Part shown: positions 11,753-26,583 of the stretch, piece after piece
How the letters are laid out: the number at the start of each line of letters is the position of its first letter
Numbering within the stretch: the first letter of the stretch is position 1
Source of the DNA: Arenicola marina
Taxonomy: Eukaryota; Annelida; Polychaeta; Arenicolidae
Reading direction: 5' to 3'
Assembly: GCA_964019135.1 (NCBI GenBank)
Contig: OZ025257.1
Location: 23,296,352-23,360,351 of the forward strand
Length of the DNA: 64,000 nt
Notes under the pieces: generated by a model
Seen by the model: only the letters and a program-made list of their open reading frames with translations
Told to the model about the DNA's origin: nothing
Database searches by the model: none
Program-made: the position numbers and the translations under genes

Positions 11753-14700
11753 GTGAAATAACCAGGACCTTCACACCTTAGATCCGAATGGCCGAAATAT
11801 AATGATAGAATGAACCTATTTGGGATGAGCAGGGGTGTCAATGTGTGTAGTTTGAAGACTTCGTCAACCACGTAAATCATGCAGGATTTGCCATTTAATG
11901 AAAAGTTATCAAGAAAATGAGATACTGAGAACATCGCATCACCAACGAATGGGATTTTAACATTGGCTCAAACATATCCAAGATGTTTATGCGCTATTCT
12001 TAATAAACAGTTTTAATATTAATTATCATTATGGAGGCATACGCTCCTTGTACAGTACCTTACCTAGTGTGTTATAAAGAACCGTTTTGCAGACGCGAGT
12101 CTCGCAAGCGATCGGTTTTCCACTATCTGGTGCGGAATTTTGAAGGCATGTGAGCATGTATGGGCACCAAGTGACAGACGTCATATGATTGGTTGCATTG
12201 CAGGTGGAAGTAGAGAGCAGCGCCGGGACTTACTGACACAATCGTTGCCCAGCAACCTAAGCTGTTCGCTCCGCCCACCAGAGGCGTCGTGGGGAAGGGC
12301 TTAACGAGGGAAGGCCAAACGTGAAAACTTGTTCTCACTGGTTTAGGAAGTCCTTTGCACTCGTACGTTGTCATGGATTTTCGACATTTTCTGATTAAGT
12401 GAAAGAAATTATTCAAATATTTTCGCAGTGGGATAATGTGAGAGACGAACCATGGTCAAAGCCACGCTCAAAGTCAATGTGAACAAAGTATACTCGAGGC
12501 CCGTGCGGGGGGGGGGGGGGAGGGGAGGGTACTTAATACATTGGCGTGGGCGGGGGGTTCCGTGGTAAAGCCTCCCCCCCTCCTTTTTCACCGCTCGGTC
12601 GGGGTATTTTGTCACTGCAACCCGCTCAATAAACACACATTTTCAGAGGCCCCCGTATTCGTATAACAGTGCCCCTCCCCCCCCCCCCCCGCACCCACCG
12701 GGGCTGGAGGCACCAGGCGAGGGCATCGCACCCAAGGAAGATACTCAGTATACATCTACAATTATTGTAGTAAGCCGTGACATAAATCATGCTTGACTAA
12801 ACAGTGCAGAAAAAAAATCTCGTGCGAAATCTTGAGGAAGTTGTGACGTATACTACGCGGTGAAGTAGAAGCAGACGACATTTGACACTTAAAATCCCCA
12901 CTTCGGCTGCCTTCGCGTAGCGCCAAACACTTCTGGTGAAGTGTCTTCTGGGAAGCGCGTCACGCCGGCTGCCATCTGATGCACGGTATTGACTGTGTAG
13001 GGGAGATGGGAGACTACAAGTGTCCCCGCTAGAGGACATCTTGAGCCACTCTAACAGGGTGGCGTCGCTTTGAAGGACCTTCAACGGAGACCCCAGAGAC
13101 CTGGCAACCCGTGGCTTCCCACATACATCCACACGGCCCACATAGGCCATACTGGACTCCAGACGATACATCCGTCTCCAGGTTTTATGGATCACGATGG
13201 GGGTTGGGGATCCCGAACCAGCAACAATCTGTCGCGAGTTTTAACCGCGGAACTCTGTATATACTATACTCCTTATAATTTATTGGCCTCTTCAACAACC
13301 AACACAACGAGTGATTCCAAGTTTTTGAATGCCTTAGGAATGGGACAACATGTATGGTAATCTATTCGTGGCTTAATCAGGATGTTCGAGTTTGCGGAGT
13401 CGGGGTCCATGGTTGTCATTTTGTTGTCGGGCGTTATTATTGCTATACTGCTGCGCTGTCAAAGTGATATTTCTCTCGTCCATGTGTATCACCTATTAAA
13501 GACGTCGAGCCAAGGGTATCGCTGGTGCCGAACTGGGCCTGAGCGTCCCATGTGTAGCCATCATCATACAAATCATCGGCTCAGTCCTTCAGAAATACGT
13601 CCTTTCGCACAATAAAATATATCTTTGTGCCTACATATATTTTTTGTTGAAAAAACTAATGGTGATGAATCAGTGAGGAAAGAGGGAGGGAGAAGGAGGA
13701 AGAAAGATATGAATTAAACAAGAAAGGAAGAGGGGAGGGGGAGGAGGGGGAACGTGGGGGGACGGAGAGGGGAAGGGGATAAAATGGACAATAAAGGAAA
13801 GTGGGCTGGGGTGGAGAGGGCAAGAGAAGAGGGAAATGGGTTAATTTGGACAGCAAGGGAAGAAAGAGGGTGGGAGAAGGATAATGGGACAGGGGGGGGG
13901 GGGGGGCGGTGCGGGGGGAGAGGGGATAAATGAAACAATATATTGATCGTGCTTTTTTTCAGTAAAAGTATAACATTTCAATCCGTATTTTAGTAAAAGT
14001 ATAACATTTCAATCCGTATTTCAGTCATTCCAGTTGTTTCCGTTCACTATGGCCTGATATAGCCTTCCGGGGTGAAGGGGCCGTTAAATCGAATCTTCTC
14101 TTCACTTACTGAGTATGATTGAGATATTTCATGGATATTAGAGCTGCCCTTCGTCCTTTCGCGGAGTTCCGGCAGAGAGAAGAAAAAACATGGAAGTATT
14201 ATGATAAAGTTTGTGTGAAGTAGTAATGTTTTCGGATGCCAGTTGGCACTAGTGGGGGCCCTTTTATACCAGAATTAACTTGAAATTAGAGCCCAGCTTA
14301 AGAATGGGAGGGTCTGAGGGGGTGAGGGTCTGGGGGGAGCTAAATGGTATAATGACAAATCTTGACGGCCGCAATTTCGTATATACATAAATGTCTTGTG
14401 ACTGACCTATATATGTGTGATATCTCGGCGCAGGCCCCATGGATGAAAGACACCAAGAACTCGCAAGAGCTTCGGGCAAAATGGGAAATTCCCTTTGGTA
14501 TAATGTGGTTGGGGTTCGCCCTGGCTACGAAGGGTTGACGGAGTAAATCCCGTCAGTTTGGGATGTAAACTTTCAGCGTCCATTCAGACCTGGGACCAGA
14601 AATACGACATGTATAAACCACATCGTGACAGACCGAAACATATACAAGATTATCTTGGCGGAGAGCCGCCCACCCGCCCCCTCCGCTACCACCCCACCCC

Positions 14701-17700
14701 CGCCCCTCTCCAATCAGGAGCGGACACCACCATGGGCCATAGATCAGCCCACGTGTCAGAGAAGGCGATTGAACGTCGCTCAAAGTAAAATACGTGATGT
14801 TTTCGCTTCTATGCCAATGAAGGACATCTTTCATATTACGTTCGTTAGACGGAACCAACTTGGCGAGCCAGCGTTTTTTCGCAAAAAATGTGTCTTCTGA
14901 GAAGCTCTATGCTTAGACAGCCGTCGTTATTTCATGTTGTCTCTGGTATCAGGTTAGTTGATCAATTTTATTCGTTTAGTGAGTTGTCTTTGTAACTGAC
15001 GAAGTTAACAAGCCAAAAATTTTAACTACGAGGAATAGCATGCAACATTGAAATGTCAACAATTTCACATAGGCCTACTTCCCCCTATTTGTGCCGCTTG
15101 GCCCAGTTTCGACCTGCGGCTTATGGACTGGTAGAAATGAAAGTTATCTATATAATAGAAGCACAGATAAATATGTGGTGGTCGCCACGTGGAATATTGT
15201 CACCCGAATAAACAAACAGGCTTCCTTTCCTTAGCAGTAAAACGTTTCTGTTTATCCCAGTCATATGAGAATAAACCGTGACCGTGATCTAATTATGTGA
15301 TGATCACGGCTATGATATAATCCTGTCATGGTCACGTCAATAGCGGACGGTGATTTAATCATGTCATGGTCACGTCAATGGTGAACCGTGATCTAATCTT
15401 GTCCCTGTGATGTCAATGGTGAACCGTGATCTAAACATATGTGAATGTCAATGGTGGACCGTGATCTAATCCTGCCATGTTAATGTCAATGGTGGACCGT
15501 AATCTGATCCTCTCATGATCATGGTCAAAGGCGATCTAATCCTGTCCTGGTGACCTCTATGGTAAACCGTGATCTAATCCTGTCATGGTAATGTCAGTGA
15601 CCAAAGGCAATGGCAGCGAATCTGTGTTTTCACCATCGTGCATTTTGGAAATTATCAGAAATTATACTGAAAATTCGAACTTTAATTTTGCAAAGACAAA
15701 ACCGTCTGGTTGAATAAAAGCTGACAATAATGTTTCCAATATACATGACGTTTATATATATATCATATATAATATAAAATATAGTATTACTGAAAACATG
15801 CTGTTTTTTAAAGCACCAAAGAGTCATTTTGTAATGTTTGATAGTCAACTTGTATGGATGGACGACATGCAGCGTAATATATTCACTTTGTTAAGAAATC
15901 TAAAGAAAAGAAAACTACAGATTAAGATTAAATAAAATTACCTTTTATCACTGTCCGCTATTGACGTAACCCTGACAGGATTAGATGACCGTTCGCCATA
16001 GAGGTCACCAGGACAAGATTAGATTGCCTTTGGCCATTGACATTATCATGACAGGATTAGATCAAGGTCCACCATTGACATTAACATGACAGGATTATAT
16101 CACGGTTCACCATTGACGTCACCATGACAGGATTACCTAACCATTTGCCATAGAGTTCACCAGGACAGGATTAGATCGTTTTGGGCCATTCAAACGAGAG
16201 GATTAGATTACGGTCGACCATTGACATTAACATGGCAGGATTAGATCACGGTCCACCATTGACATTAACATGAGATGATTATATCATGGTTCACCATTGG
16301 CGTCACGAGGACAGGATTAGACCACGGTTCGCCATTGACGTGACCATGACATGATTAAATCATCGTCCGCTATTGACGTGAACATGACAGGATTAGATCC
16401 TGGACCTAATTCATCACATAATTGGATCACGGTCACGGTTTATTCTCATATGACTGGGATAAACAGAAACGTTTTACTGCTAAGGAAAGGAAACCCGTTT
16501 GTGTATTCGGGTGCTAGTATTCCACATGGCGACCACCACATTTTTATCTGTCCTACTATTATAAAGATAACTTGCTTGTGTACCAGTCCATAAGCCGCAG
16601 GTCGAAACCGGGCCAAGCGGCACAAATAGGGGGAAGTAGGCCTATGCAAAATTGTTGACATTTCAATGTTGCATGCTATTTCCTCGTAGTTAAAATGTTT
16701 TGGCTTATTAACTTCGCTAGTTACAAAGACAACTCACTAAACGAATAAAATTGATCAACTAACCTGATACCAGAGACGACATGAAACAACGACGGCGTCT
16801 AAGCATAGAGCTTCTCAGAAGGCAGCCACATTTTTGCGAAAAAAACGCTGGCTCGCCAAGTCGGTTCCGTCTAACGAACGTAATATGAAAGAGCTCCTTT
16901 ATTGGAATAGAAGCGAAAATATCACGTATTTTATTTTGAGCGACGTTCAACCGCCTTCCCTGACACGTGGGCTGATCTATGGCCCATGGCAGAGTTTGCT
17001 CCTGATTGGAGAGAAGAGGGGAGGGGGGAGGGGCGGAAGGGGAGGTGGTTGTCCGGAAAGTCAATGCCTGAGTAATCCCTTATGTGCGTCGGTCCTAGCC
17101 GCAAGTCGCCCAATTCAAAGAACAGGGCCACAAGTACCTCCATGCTAATTTCTGACATGAAATATAAAACTTATGGCGAGAGGTTTCTCATTAATGGCGA
17201 GAGCTTGCTATAATAGTACACTACCTGTTTGTCCAGTAACTTTAAACTAATTCATGATCTAACGGTACAGAATAAGCAATTTTTCAACTTGAGCTGGTCT
17301 GATTTAGCCAAACGGATGCCATGCCTCATTTTGCATCCAACATTCTAAACACCGAAAATATGTTGCACGAATGCCAAGTATAGAAAGTGTGGAATAATGT
17401 CAGCACCTGAATTTCACAGAGGGGGTGAACTACCACTGTGAAAGATAATCAAACAAAAGAGTTGTTTTTCTGACCAGGGATTTGAGAGCACTCCAGACCA
17501 CATGAAGATGGTGTGGCTACTCCAGTATTTGTCGGTGTTTGGTAATTCATGATGGCCGCGGGAGAGCGGGAAAAACTTCAGCAAAACGTGACAAAAAGGG
17601 GAAATTAGGGGGCTATATCAGCAAGGTGTGCATCTTTAGCGAAAAATTATATGAAGTTAGTTTTTGAGAAGCAATGTAATAAATTTGAAGGCTGTAGCTT

Positions 17701-19450
17701 CTAACGGGAGTCAGTCGCCATTCTCTTTTTAAAATGTGTCCAAAATTTACATGGTCGGCAACGTGACTGTTTTCCCTAGAAAACGTCACATGGCACTACG
17801 TCGGTCCTGGATACCACAATTTGGTACATATCGGTCACGAGACATTTAGGACTAAGACCAATTGGGGTCGTCAATATTTGTCATTAGGCCATTTACGCAC
17901 CCCCCCCCCCTTTCCCCTCCTAGGCTGGGCCATTATATCAAGTTGGTGCTTCTATGAAAGAGCACTCACTGGTGTCAGCTTAAACCCGAAAACAAACGTT
18001 GCCATAATACAACGATGTTTTTCCTTTTCTCTACCCGGAACGCAGCGAAAGTACGTATGCCATGTCTGTAAGCTTACAGCCCTCAGCTCACAGCTCTAAT
18101 ATCCATGACATATCTCAATCATACTCCTTGTTGTACCAAAAACTAATATGCAGTCGAACACCATGAACGTGAAGAGAACATTCGATTTAACGGCATTTTA
18201 ACAGCCTTTCTTTTCATTAAATTTCTTAACAAAGTGAGTATATTACACTGCACATATAATGTGTCGTCCATCTATACAAGTTGACTATCAAACATTACAA
18301 AATGACTCTTTGATGCTTCAAAAAACAGCATGTTTTCAGTAATACTATATTTCATATTATATATTATATATATATATACACGTCATGTATATTGGAAACA
18401 TTATTGTAAGCTTCTATTCAACCAGACGGTTTTGTCTTTGCAAAATTAAAGTTCAGACGAATTTTCAGTATAAATTCTGTTAATTTCCAAAATGCACGAT
18501 GTTGACCGCACAGATTCGCTGCCATGCAGAAAACTATGAATGTGTCGTCTGCGTTCTGTCCAAGTTGAAATCCTTATAATATGATTTAATTTAAACGTTT
18601 TAATTCCATGGTTTAGTTGAATGGACGAGTGCGGACCTCCCTGATGTATGTCCCCGTGACGTCCCTGGCGGATGGAACACCATGTTATTCCAACCCATTA
18701 TAACCTGGAGCAGGTAACCGCCCAGGATGCTGACGGCGGCACAGCCATGGGTGCACGCCAGGGTATCGGGGCGGGGAGGTGGCGGATGAGGGTGGGTGGG
18801 GGGGGGGAGAAGGTCCCAGGTATAGTAGCATGCCGGACTTTTTGTCTTATTTTCCTACCCTGTGTAACGAACTGCGCACGCACATGCGCCACTTAGAGCG
18901 AGATTTGTCCGCTTCCGTCCCAGGTTTTGGATGTCGTAATTTCCCCTCTCCACTAACTTCCCGCGAGGCTCTTGGCGGAAGTTGTTTGATCAATGCATTT
19001 TGCGTGCCACGCGGCAGCGCGCGGAGTGTATGGAGAAGCAGGGCGCTGCTAACGGCGGCGTCTCCAGCTGTTTTGTACTTAGATCTACGGCCTCTGCATT
19101 TACGGCTGTCCACTGAGTGATCGTCATTAAAACTCACCCCCAGCCTTTTTAACGGCTTTATAAAACATCCATCCTTTAGTGAGGATCTCTCAGGACTAGG
19201 TGGAGTGGCGGGCAGCATCCTCGCACCCAGAGCTAGCAGGCCGGCTGTGTCCGACTACTTACTGGTGATACAATTTGTTATGGCGACAACCCTCACATAA
19301 CGAAAACGATAAAGTTGACAAAAAGGTGTTTCAGATCATTTTGTGCGTGAAAGGAACCTCTTGGGACAATGGAATGGGGTTGGATAAACGTGCTCGATGT
19401 GCAGGTGCTATGGATCAAACTCACTAACTGTTGGTGCTTCCAGCTGATCC

Positions 19451-19711
19451 GGGGCCGGCGCGACAGCTCAGTGGGTCAGAACGCTCGCAATGAGTGCTCT
19501 GGTCACCTGAGAGCCTAACGGCACGTGGGTCGGTGGTTCGAGCCCTGCTGTGGCCATGTCTGTGTGGTCGCAGGATAAAGATCCCATGTCTTTCTTCGTA
19601 AAGAGTAGGGGTTTACCCCCGGGGACATGGCTCCACTCTCCTTTCCTTGTCCCATTGACGCGATATGACCAAAAGTGGTTAAAGCGTCCTGAATAACCAA
19701 CCAACCAACCA
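19451..19711 (+). mobile_element. tRNA-derived SINE in unit C
   Basis: Orthologous copy with the same target-site duplications (19439-19450 and 19712-19723). The tail has one more CCAA and one fewer CATC step than the other copies, a small tail-length change after unit duplication. Confidence 0.88.
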
Positions 19712-20040
19712 TCCAGCTGATCCATCTCACTCCCGCCGAGCTAGCGATACATTGCACTTGTGAGCTGCATCAACAGGCTAAAACACACCTTTTTTGGCCG
19801 AAATTCATAACATTTAACATAAGGAAATCAAAAGCTAGGTTATCTCTCGAAACCGCCCCACCCCCCTATCTATCTAGCATATCAACCCTATAAAATGTGG
19901 GTTCGCTCAATTTATCCCCAATTCAGTTACGACAATTTGATCAACATGAGGCAAGTGTGGTATATTTTTTATCTGAGACACGCTCTGGCACAAGGGACTG
20001 ATCCAATTGGGCTTTAAAATTGTAAATTTAGTAGTTAATT

Positions 20041-20137
20041 TATATGAAGTAGATGTGAAAATCAGGATGTCGCCACCGGGAATCGAACCCAGGACCGCCA
20101 GCTCTTCCAGCCGGCATTGAGCTACAGCGTCCCCCAG
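20041..20137 (-). mobile_element. Second tRNA-derived SINE, intact head, unit C
   Basis: On the minus strand this reads as a tRNA-like sequence: box A region TGTAGCTCAATGCCGG (20111-20126) and box B GGTTCGATTCC (20079-20089), followed by a short tail. The same place in A and B keeps only about 30 bp. No terminal CCA or clear flanking duplication is visible, so a SINE is favoured over a functional tRNA gene. Confidence 0.7.
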
Positions 20138-23100
20138 TGAAATAACCAGGACCTTCACACCTTAGATCTGAATGGCCGAAATATAATGATAGAATGAACC
20201 TATTTGGGATGAGCAGGTTTGTCCCTGTGTTTAGTTTGAAGACTTCGTCAATCACGTAAATCATGCAGGATTTGCAATTGAATGAAGTTATCAAGAAAAT
20301 GAGGTACTGAAAACATCGCACCACCCAAGAATGGGACTTGGACATGGGCTCAAACATGCAAGATGTTTATGCGCTTTTCTGAATAACCGTTTCAATATTA
20401 ATTATCATTATGGAGGCATACGCTCCTTGTACATTACCTTACCTACTTTATTGTAAAGAAACGCTGTGCAGACACGAGTCTCGCAAGCGATCGGTTTTCC
20501 ACTATCTGGTGCGGAATTTTAAAGGCATGTAAGCATGTATGGGCACCAAGTGACAGACGTCATATGATTTCTTGCAGTGCAGGTGGAAGTAGAGAGGAGC
20601 GCCGGGACTTATTGACACAGTCGTTGGCCAGCAACCTAAGCTGTTCGCTCCGCCCACCAGAGGCGTCGTGAGGAACGGGTTAACGAGGGAAGGCCAAACG
20701 TCAAAAACTAGTTTGTACTGTTTTAGGAAGTCGTTTGCACTCGTACGTTGTCATGGAGTTTCGACATTTTTTGATAAATTGAAAGAAATTATTCAAATAT
20801 TTTCGCAGTGGGATAATGTGAGAATAATGTGAGAGACGAACCATGGTCAAAGCCACGCTCAAAGTCAATGTTGCCAAAGTATACTCGAGGCCCGTGGAGG
20901 GGGGGGGGGGTTACTTAATACATTGGCGTGAGCGGGGGGTTCCGCGGTAAAGCCCTCCCCCCCTCCTTTTTCACCGCAAAAATCCGCCCGGTCGGGGTAT
21001 TTTGTCACGCTCAATAAACGCACATTTTCAGAGCCCCCCGTATTCGTATAACAGTGCCCCCCCCCACCCCCCAGGGGCTGGAGGCACCAGGCGAGGGCAT
21101 CGCAGCCATACATCTAGTTTACATCTACAGTTACTGTAGTAAGCCGTGACATAAATCATCCTTGACTAAACAGTGCAGAAAAAAAATTATCATGCGAAAT
21201 CTTGAGGAAGTTGTGACGTATACTACGCGGTGAAGCAGAAGCAGACGACATTTGGCACTTACAATCCCCACTTCGGCTGCCTTTCGCCTAGCGCCAAACA
21301 CTTCCGGTTAAGTGTCTTCTGGGAAGCGCGTCACGCCGGCTGCGATCTAACGCACGGTATTGACCGTGTAGGGGAGATGGGAGACTACAAGTGTCCCCCC
21401 TAGAGAACATCTCGAGCCACTCTAACAGGGTGGCGTCGCTTTGAAGGACCTTCAACGAGGACCCCAGAGACCTGGCAACCCGTGGCTTCCCACTTACATC
21501 CACACAGCCCACACAGGCCATACTGGACTCCAGACGATACATCCGTCTCTAGGTTTTATGGATCACGATGGGGGTTGGGGATCCCGAACCAGCAACAATC
21601 TGTCGCGAGTTTTAACCGCGGTACTCTGTATATACTATACTCCTTATAATTTATTGGCCTCTTCAACAACCAACACAACGAGTGATTCCAAGCTTTTGAA
21701 TGCCTGAGGAATGGGACAACATTTATGGTAATCTATTCGTGGCTTAATCAGGATGTTTGAGTTTGCGGAGTCGGGGTCCATGGTTGTCATTTTGTTGTCG
21801 GGCGTTATTATTGCTATACTGCTGCGCTGTCAAAGTGATATTTCTCTCGTCCATGTGTATCACCTATTAAAGACGTCCAGCCGAGGGTCTCGCTGCTGCT
21901 GAACTGGATTCTGTCTTCCCGGCATGGTCCCGTTAATAGCCGTCATCATACAATTGGCTCAGTCCTTCAGAAATACGTCCTTCCGCACAATAAAATATAT
22001 CTTTGTGTCTACATATATTTTTTGTTGAAAAAACTAATGGCGATGAATCGGTGAGAAAATGGGGGGGGGGGGGAGAAGGAGGAAGAAAGAGATGAATTAA
22101 ACAAGAAAGGAAGAGGGATGGTTAGGAGGGGGAACGTGGGGGGAGGGAGAGGGGAAGGGGATAGAATGGACAATAAAGGAAAATGGGCTGGGGTGGAGAG
22201 GGCAGGAGAAGAGGGAAATGTGATTATTTGGACAGCAAAGGAAGAGAGAGTGTGGGAGAAGGATAATGGGACAGGGGCGGGGGGGGGGGGGGGTGGATGG
22301 GATAAATGAAACAATATATTAATCGTGCTTTTCTTTCAGTAAAAGTATAACATTTCAATCCGTATTTTAGTAAAAGTATAACATTTCAATCCGTATTTTA
22401 GTCATTCCAGTTGTTTCCGTTCACTATGGCCTGATATAGCCTCCCGGGGTGAAAGGGCCGTTAAATCGAATCTTCTCTTCACTTACTGAATATGATTGAG
22501 ATATTTCATGGATATTAGAGCTGCCCTCCGTCCTTTCGCGGAGTTCCGACAGAGAAAAGAAAAAAACATGGAAGTATTGTGATAAAGTTTGTGTGAAGTA
22601 GTACTGTTTTCGGATGCCAGCTGACACTAGTGGGGGCCCTTTTATACCAGAACCAACTTGATATTAGGGCCCAGCTTAAGAATGGGAGGGTCTGAGGGGG
22701 TGAGGGTCTGGGGGGAGGTAAATGGTATAATGACAAATCTTGACGGCCCCAATTTCGTATCTACATAAATGTCTTGTGACTGACCTATATATGTGTGATA
22801 TCTCGGCGCAGGCCCCATGGATAAAAGACACCAAAAACTCGCAAGAGCTTCGGGCAAAATGGGAAATTCCCTTTGGTATAATGTGGTTGGGGTTCGCCCT
22901 GGCTACGAAGGGTTGACGGAGTAAATCCCGTCAGTTTGGGATGTAAACTTTCAGCGTCCATTCAGACCTGGGACCAGAAATACGACATGTATATACCACA
23001 TCGTGACAGACCGAAACATATACAAGATTATCTTGGCGGAGAGCCGCCCACCCCCCCCCCTCCGCCACCACCCCACCCCCGCCCCTCTCCAATCAGGAGC

Positions 23101-25993
23101 GGACCCATTTCTACCAGTCCATAAGCCGCAGGTCGAAACCGGGCCAAGCGGCACAAATAGGGGGAAGTAGGCCTATGCAAAATTGTTGACATTTCAATGT
23201 TGCATGCTATTTCCTCGTAGTTAAAATGTTTTGGCTTATTAACTTCGCTAGTTACAAAGACAACTCACTAAACGAATAAAATTGATCAACTAACCTGATA
23301 CCAGAGACGACATGAAACAACGACGGCGTCTAAGCATAGAGCTTCTCAGAAGGCAGCCACATTTTTGCGAAAAAAACGCTGGCTCGCCAAGTCGGTTCCG
23401 TCTAACGAACGTAATATGAAAGAGCTCCTTTATTGGAATAGAAGCGAAAATATCACGTATTTTATTTTGAGCGACGTTCAACCGCCTTCCTTGACACGTG
23501 GGCTGATCTATGGCCCATGGCAGAGTTTGCTCCTGATTGGAGAGAAGAGGGGAGGGGGGAGGGGCGGAAGGGGAGGTGGTTGTCCGGAAAGTCAATGCCT
23601 GAGTAATCCCTTATGTGCGTCGGTCCTAGCCGCAAGTCGCCCAATTCAAAGAACAGGGCCACAAGTACCTCCATGCTAATTTCTGACATGAAATATAAAA
23701 CTTATGGCGCGAGGTTTCTCATTAATGGCGAGAGCTTGCTATAATAATACACTACCTGTTTGTCCAGTAACTTTAAACTAATTCATGATCTAACGGTACA
23801 GAATAAGCAATTTTTCAACTTGAGCTGGTCTGATTTAGCCAAACGGATGCCATGCCTCATTTGGCATCCAACATTCTAAACACCGAAAATATGTTGCACG
23901 AATGCCAAGTATAGAAAGTGTGGAATAATGTCAGCACCTGAATTTCACAGAGGGGGTGAACTACCACTGTGAAAGATAATCAAACAAAAGAGTTGTTTTT
24001 CTGACCAGGGATTTGAGAGCACTCCAGGCCACATGAAGATGGTGTGGCTACTCCAGTATTTGTCGGTGTTTGGTAATTCATGATGGCCGCGGGAGAGCGG
24101 GAAAAACTTCAGCAAAACGTGACAAAAAGGGGAAATTAGGGGGCTATATCAGCAAGGTGTGCATCTTTAGCGAAAAATTATATGAAGTTAGTTTTTGAGA
24201 AGCAATGTAATAAATTTGAATGCTGTAGCTTCTAACGGGTGTCAGTCGCCATTCTCTTTTTAAAATGTGTCCAAAATTTACATGGTCGGCAACGTGACTG
24301 TTTTCCCTAGAAAACGTCACATGGCACTACGTCGGTCCTGGATACCACAATTTGGTACATATCGGTCACGAGACATTTAGGACTAAGACCAATTGGGGTC
24401 GTCAATATTTGTCATTAGGCCATTTACGCACCCCCCCCCCCCCCTTTCCCCTCCTAGGCTGGGCCATTATATCAAGTTGGTGCTTCTCTGAAATAGCACT
24501 CACTGCTGTCAGCTTAAACCCGAAAACAAACGTTGCCATAATACAACGATGTTTTTCCTTTTCTCTACCCGGAACGCAGCGAAAGTACGTATGCCATGTC
24601 TGTAAGCTTACAGCCCTCAGCTCACAGCTCTAATATCCATGACATATCTCAATCATACTCCTTGTTGTACCAAAAACTAATATGCAGTCGAACACCATGA
24701 ACGTGAAGAGAACATTCGATTTAACGGCATTTTCAGCCTTTCTTTTCATTAAATTTCTTAACAAAGTGAGTATATTACACTGCACATATAATGTGTCGTC
24801 CATCTATACAAGTTGACTATCAAACATTACAAAATGACTCTTTGATGCTTCAAAAAACAGCATGTTTTCAGTAATACTATATTTCATATTATATATTATA
24901 TATATATATACACGTCATGTATATTGGAAACATTATTGTAAGCTTCTATTCAACCAGACGATTTTGTCTTTGCAAAATTAAAGTTCAGACTTTCGAATTT
25001 TCAGTATAAATTCTGTTAATTTCCAAAATGCACGATGTTGACCGCACAGATTCGCTGCCATGCAGAAAACTATGAATGTGTCGTCTGCGTTCTGTCCAAG
25101 TTGAAATCCTTATAATATGATTTAATTTAAACGTTTTAATTCCATGGTTTAGTTGAATGGACGAGTGCGGACCTCCCTGATGTATGTCCCCATGACGTCC
25201 CTGGCGGATGGAACACAATGTTATTGCAACCCATTATAACCTGGAGCAGGTAACCGCCCAGGATGCTGACGGCGGCACACCCATGGGTGCACGCCAGGGT
25301 ATCGGGGCGGGGAGGTGGCGGATGAGGGTGGGTGGGGGGGGGGGGGGGGGAGAAGGTCCCAGGTATAGTAGCATGCCGGACTTTTTGTCTTATTTTCCTA
25401 CCCTGTGTAACGAACTGCGCACGCACATGCGCCACTTAGAGCGAGATTTGTCCGCTTCCGTCCCAGGTTTTGGATGTCGTAATTTCCCCTCTCCACTAAC
25501 TTCCCGCGAGGCTCTTGGCGGAAGTTGTTTGATCAATGCATTTTGCGTGCCACGCGGCAGCGCGCGGAGTGTATGGAGAAGCAGGGCGCTGCTAACGGCG
25601 GCGTCTCCAGCTGTTTTGTACTTAGATCTACGGCCTCTGCATTTACGGCTGTCCACTGAGTTATCGTCATTAAAACTCACCCCCAGCCTTTTTAACGGCT
25701 TTATAAAACATCCATCCTTTAGTGAGGATCTCTCAGGACTAGGTGGAGTGGCGGGCAGCATCCTCGCACCCAGAGCTAGCAGGCCGGCTGTGTCCGACTA
25801 CTTACTGGTGATACAATTTGTTATGGCGACAACCCTCACATAACGAAAACGATAAAGTTGACAAAAAGGTGTTTCAGATCATTTTGTGCGTGAAAGGAAC
25901 CTCTTGGGACAATGGAATGGGGTTGGATAAACGTGCTCGATGTGCAGGTGCTATGGATCAAACTCACTAACTGTTGGTGCTTCCAGCTGATCC

Positions 25994-26254
25994 GGGGCCG
26001 GCGCGACAGCTCAGTGGGTCAGAACGCTCGCAATGAGTGCTCTGGTCACCTGAGAGCCTAACGGCACGTGGGTCGGTGGTTCGAGCCCTGCTGTGGCCAT
26101 GTCTGTGTGGTCGCAGGATAAAGATCCCATGTCTTTCTTCGTAAAGAGTAGGGGTTTACCCCCGGGGACATGACTCCACTCTGCTTTCCTTGTCCCATTG
26201 ACGCGATATGACCAAAAGTGGTTAAAGCGTCCTGAATAACCAACCAACCATCCA
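25994..26254 (+). mobile_element. tRNA-derived SINE in unit D
   Basis: Orthologous copy with target-site duplications at 25982-25993 and 26255-26266. Box A and box B are intact, as in units B and C. Confidence 0.88.
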
Positions 26255-26583
26255 TCCAGCTGATCCATTTCACTCCCGCCGAGCTAGCGATACATTGCAC
26301 TTGTGAGCTGCATCAACAGGCTAAAACACACCTTTTTTGGCCGAAATTCATAACATTTAACATAAGGAAATCAAAAGCTAGGTTATCTCTCGAAACCGCC
26401 CCACCCCCCTATCTATCTAGCATATCAACCCTATAAAATGTGGGTTCGCTCAATTTATCCCCAATTCAGTTACGACAATTTGATCAACATGAGGCAAGTG
26501 TGGTATATTTTTTATCTGAGACACGCTCTGGCACAAGGGACTGATCCAATTGGGCTTTAAAATTGTAAATTTAGTAGTTAATT

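Larger units (their letters stand above)
9881..18206. repeat. Tandem unit B (8326 bp), mosaic of A-like and C/D-like sequence
   Basis: Second unit, with the same order of landmarks as A. Up to about 11632 its variants match units C and D, for example an added GGATGTC in the GC-rich block and AAACACACC near 11465. From about 11671 to at least 12850 they match A, for example CACATAAGACTGAACC and ATCTCGTGCG near 12817. It carries the SINE, a truncated second SINE, the inverted arm to 17288 and the 0.9 kb spacer 17289-18206. No coding sequence recognised. Confidence 0.85.
18207..24738. repeat. Tandem unit C (6532 bp), shortened by loss of a hairpin
   Basis: Third unit. It is about 1.8 kb shorter than B because one arm and the loop of the inverted repeat are missing; the junction is at 23104/23105. 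It keeps the full second SINE (20041-20137) that A and B have lost. The spacer 23820-24738 matches 8965-9880 and 17289-18206. No coding sequence recognised. Confidence 0.85.

Noticed and set aside
8435-17064. 101-104 codon frames repeated identically at 8435, 16759 and 23290 and on the opposite strand
   Set aside because: Identity reflects recent unit duplication. Both strands are open over the same stretch and no domain is recognisable.
25208-25843. 211-codon frame in unit D
   Set aside because: Broken in units A, B and C. It depends on the poly-G run length in D.
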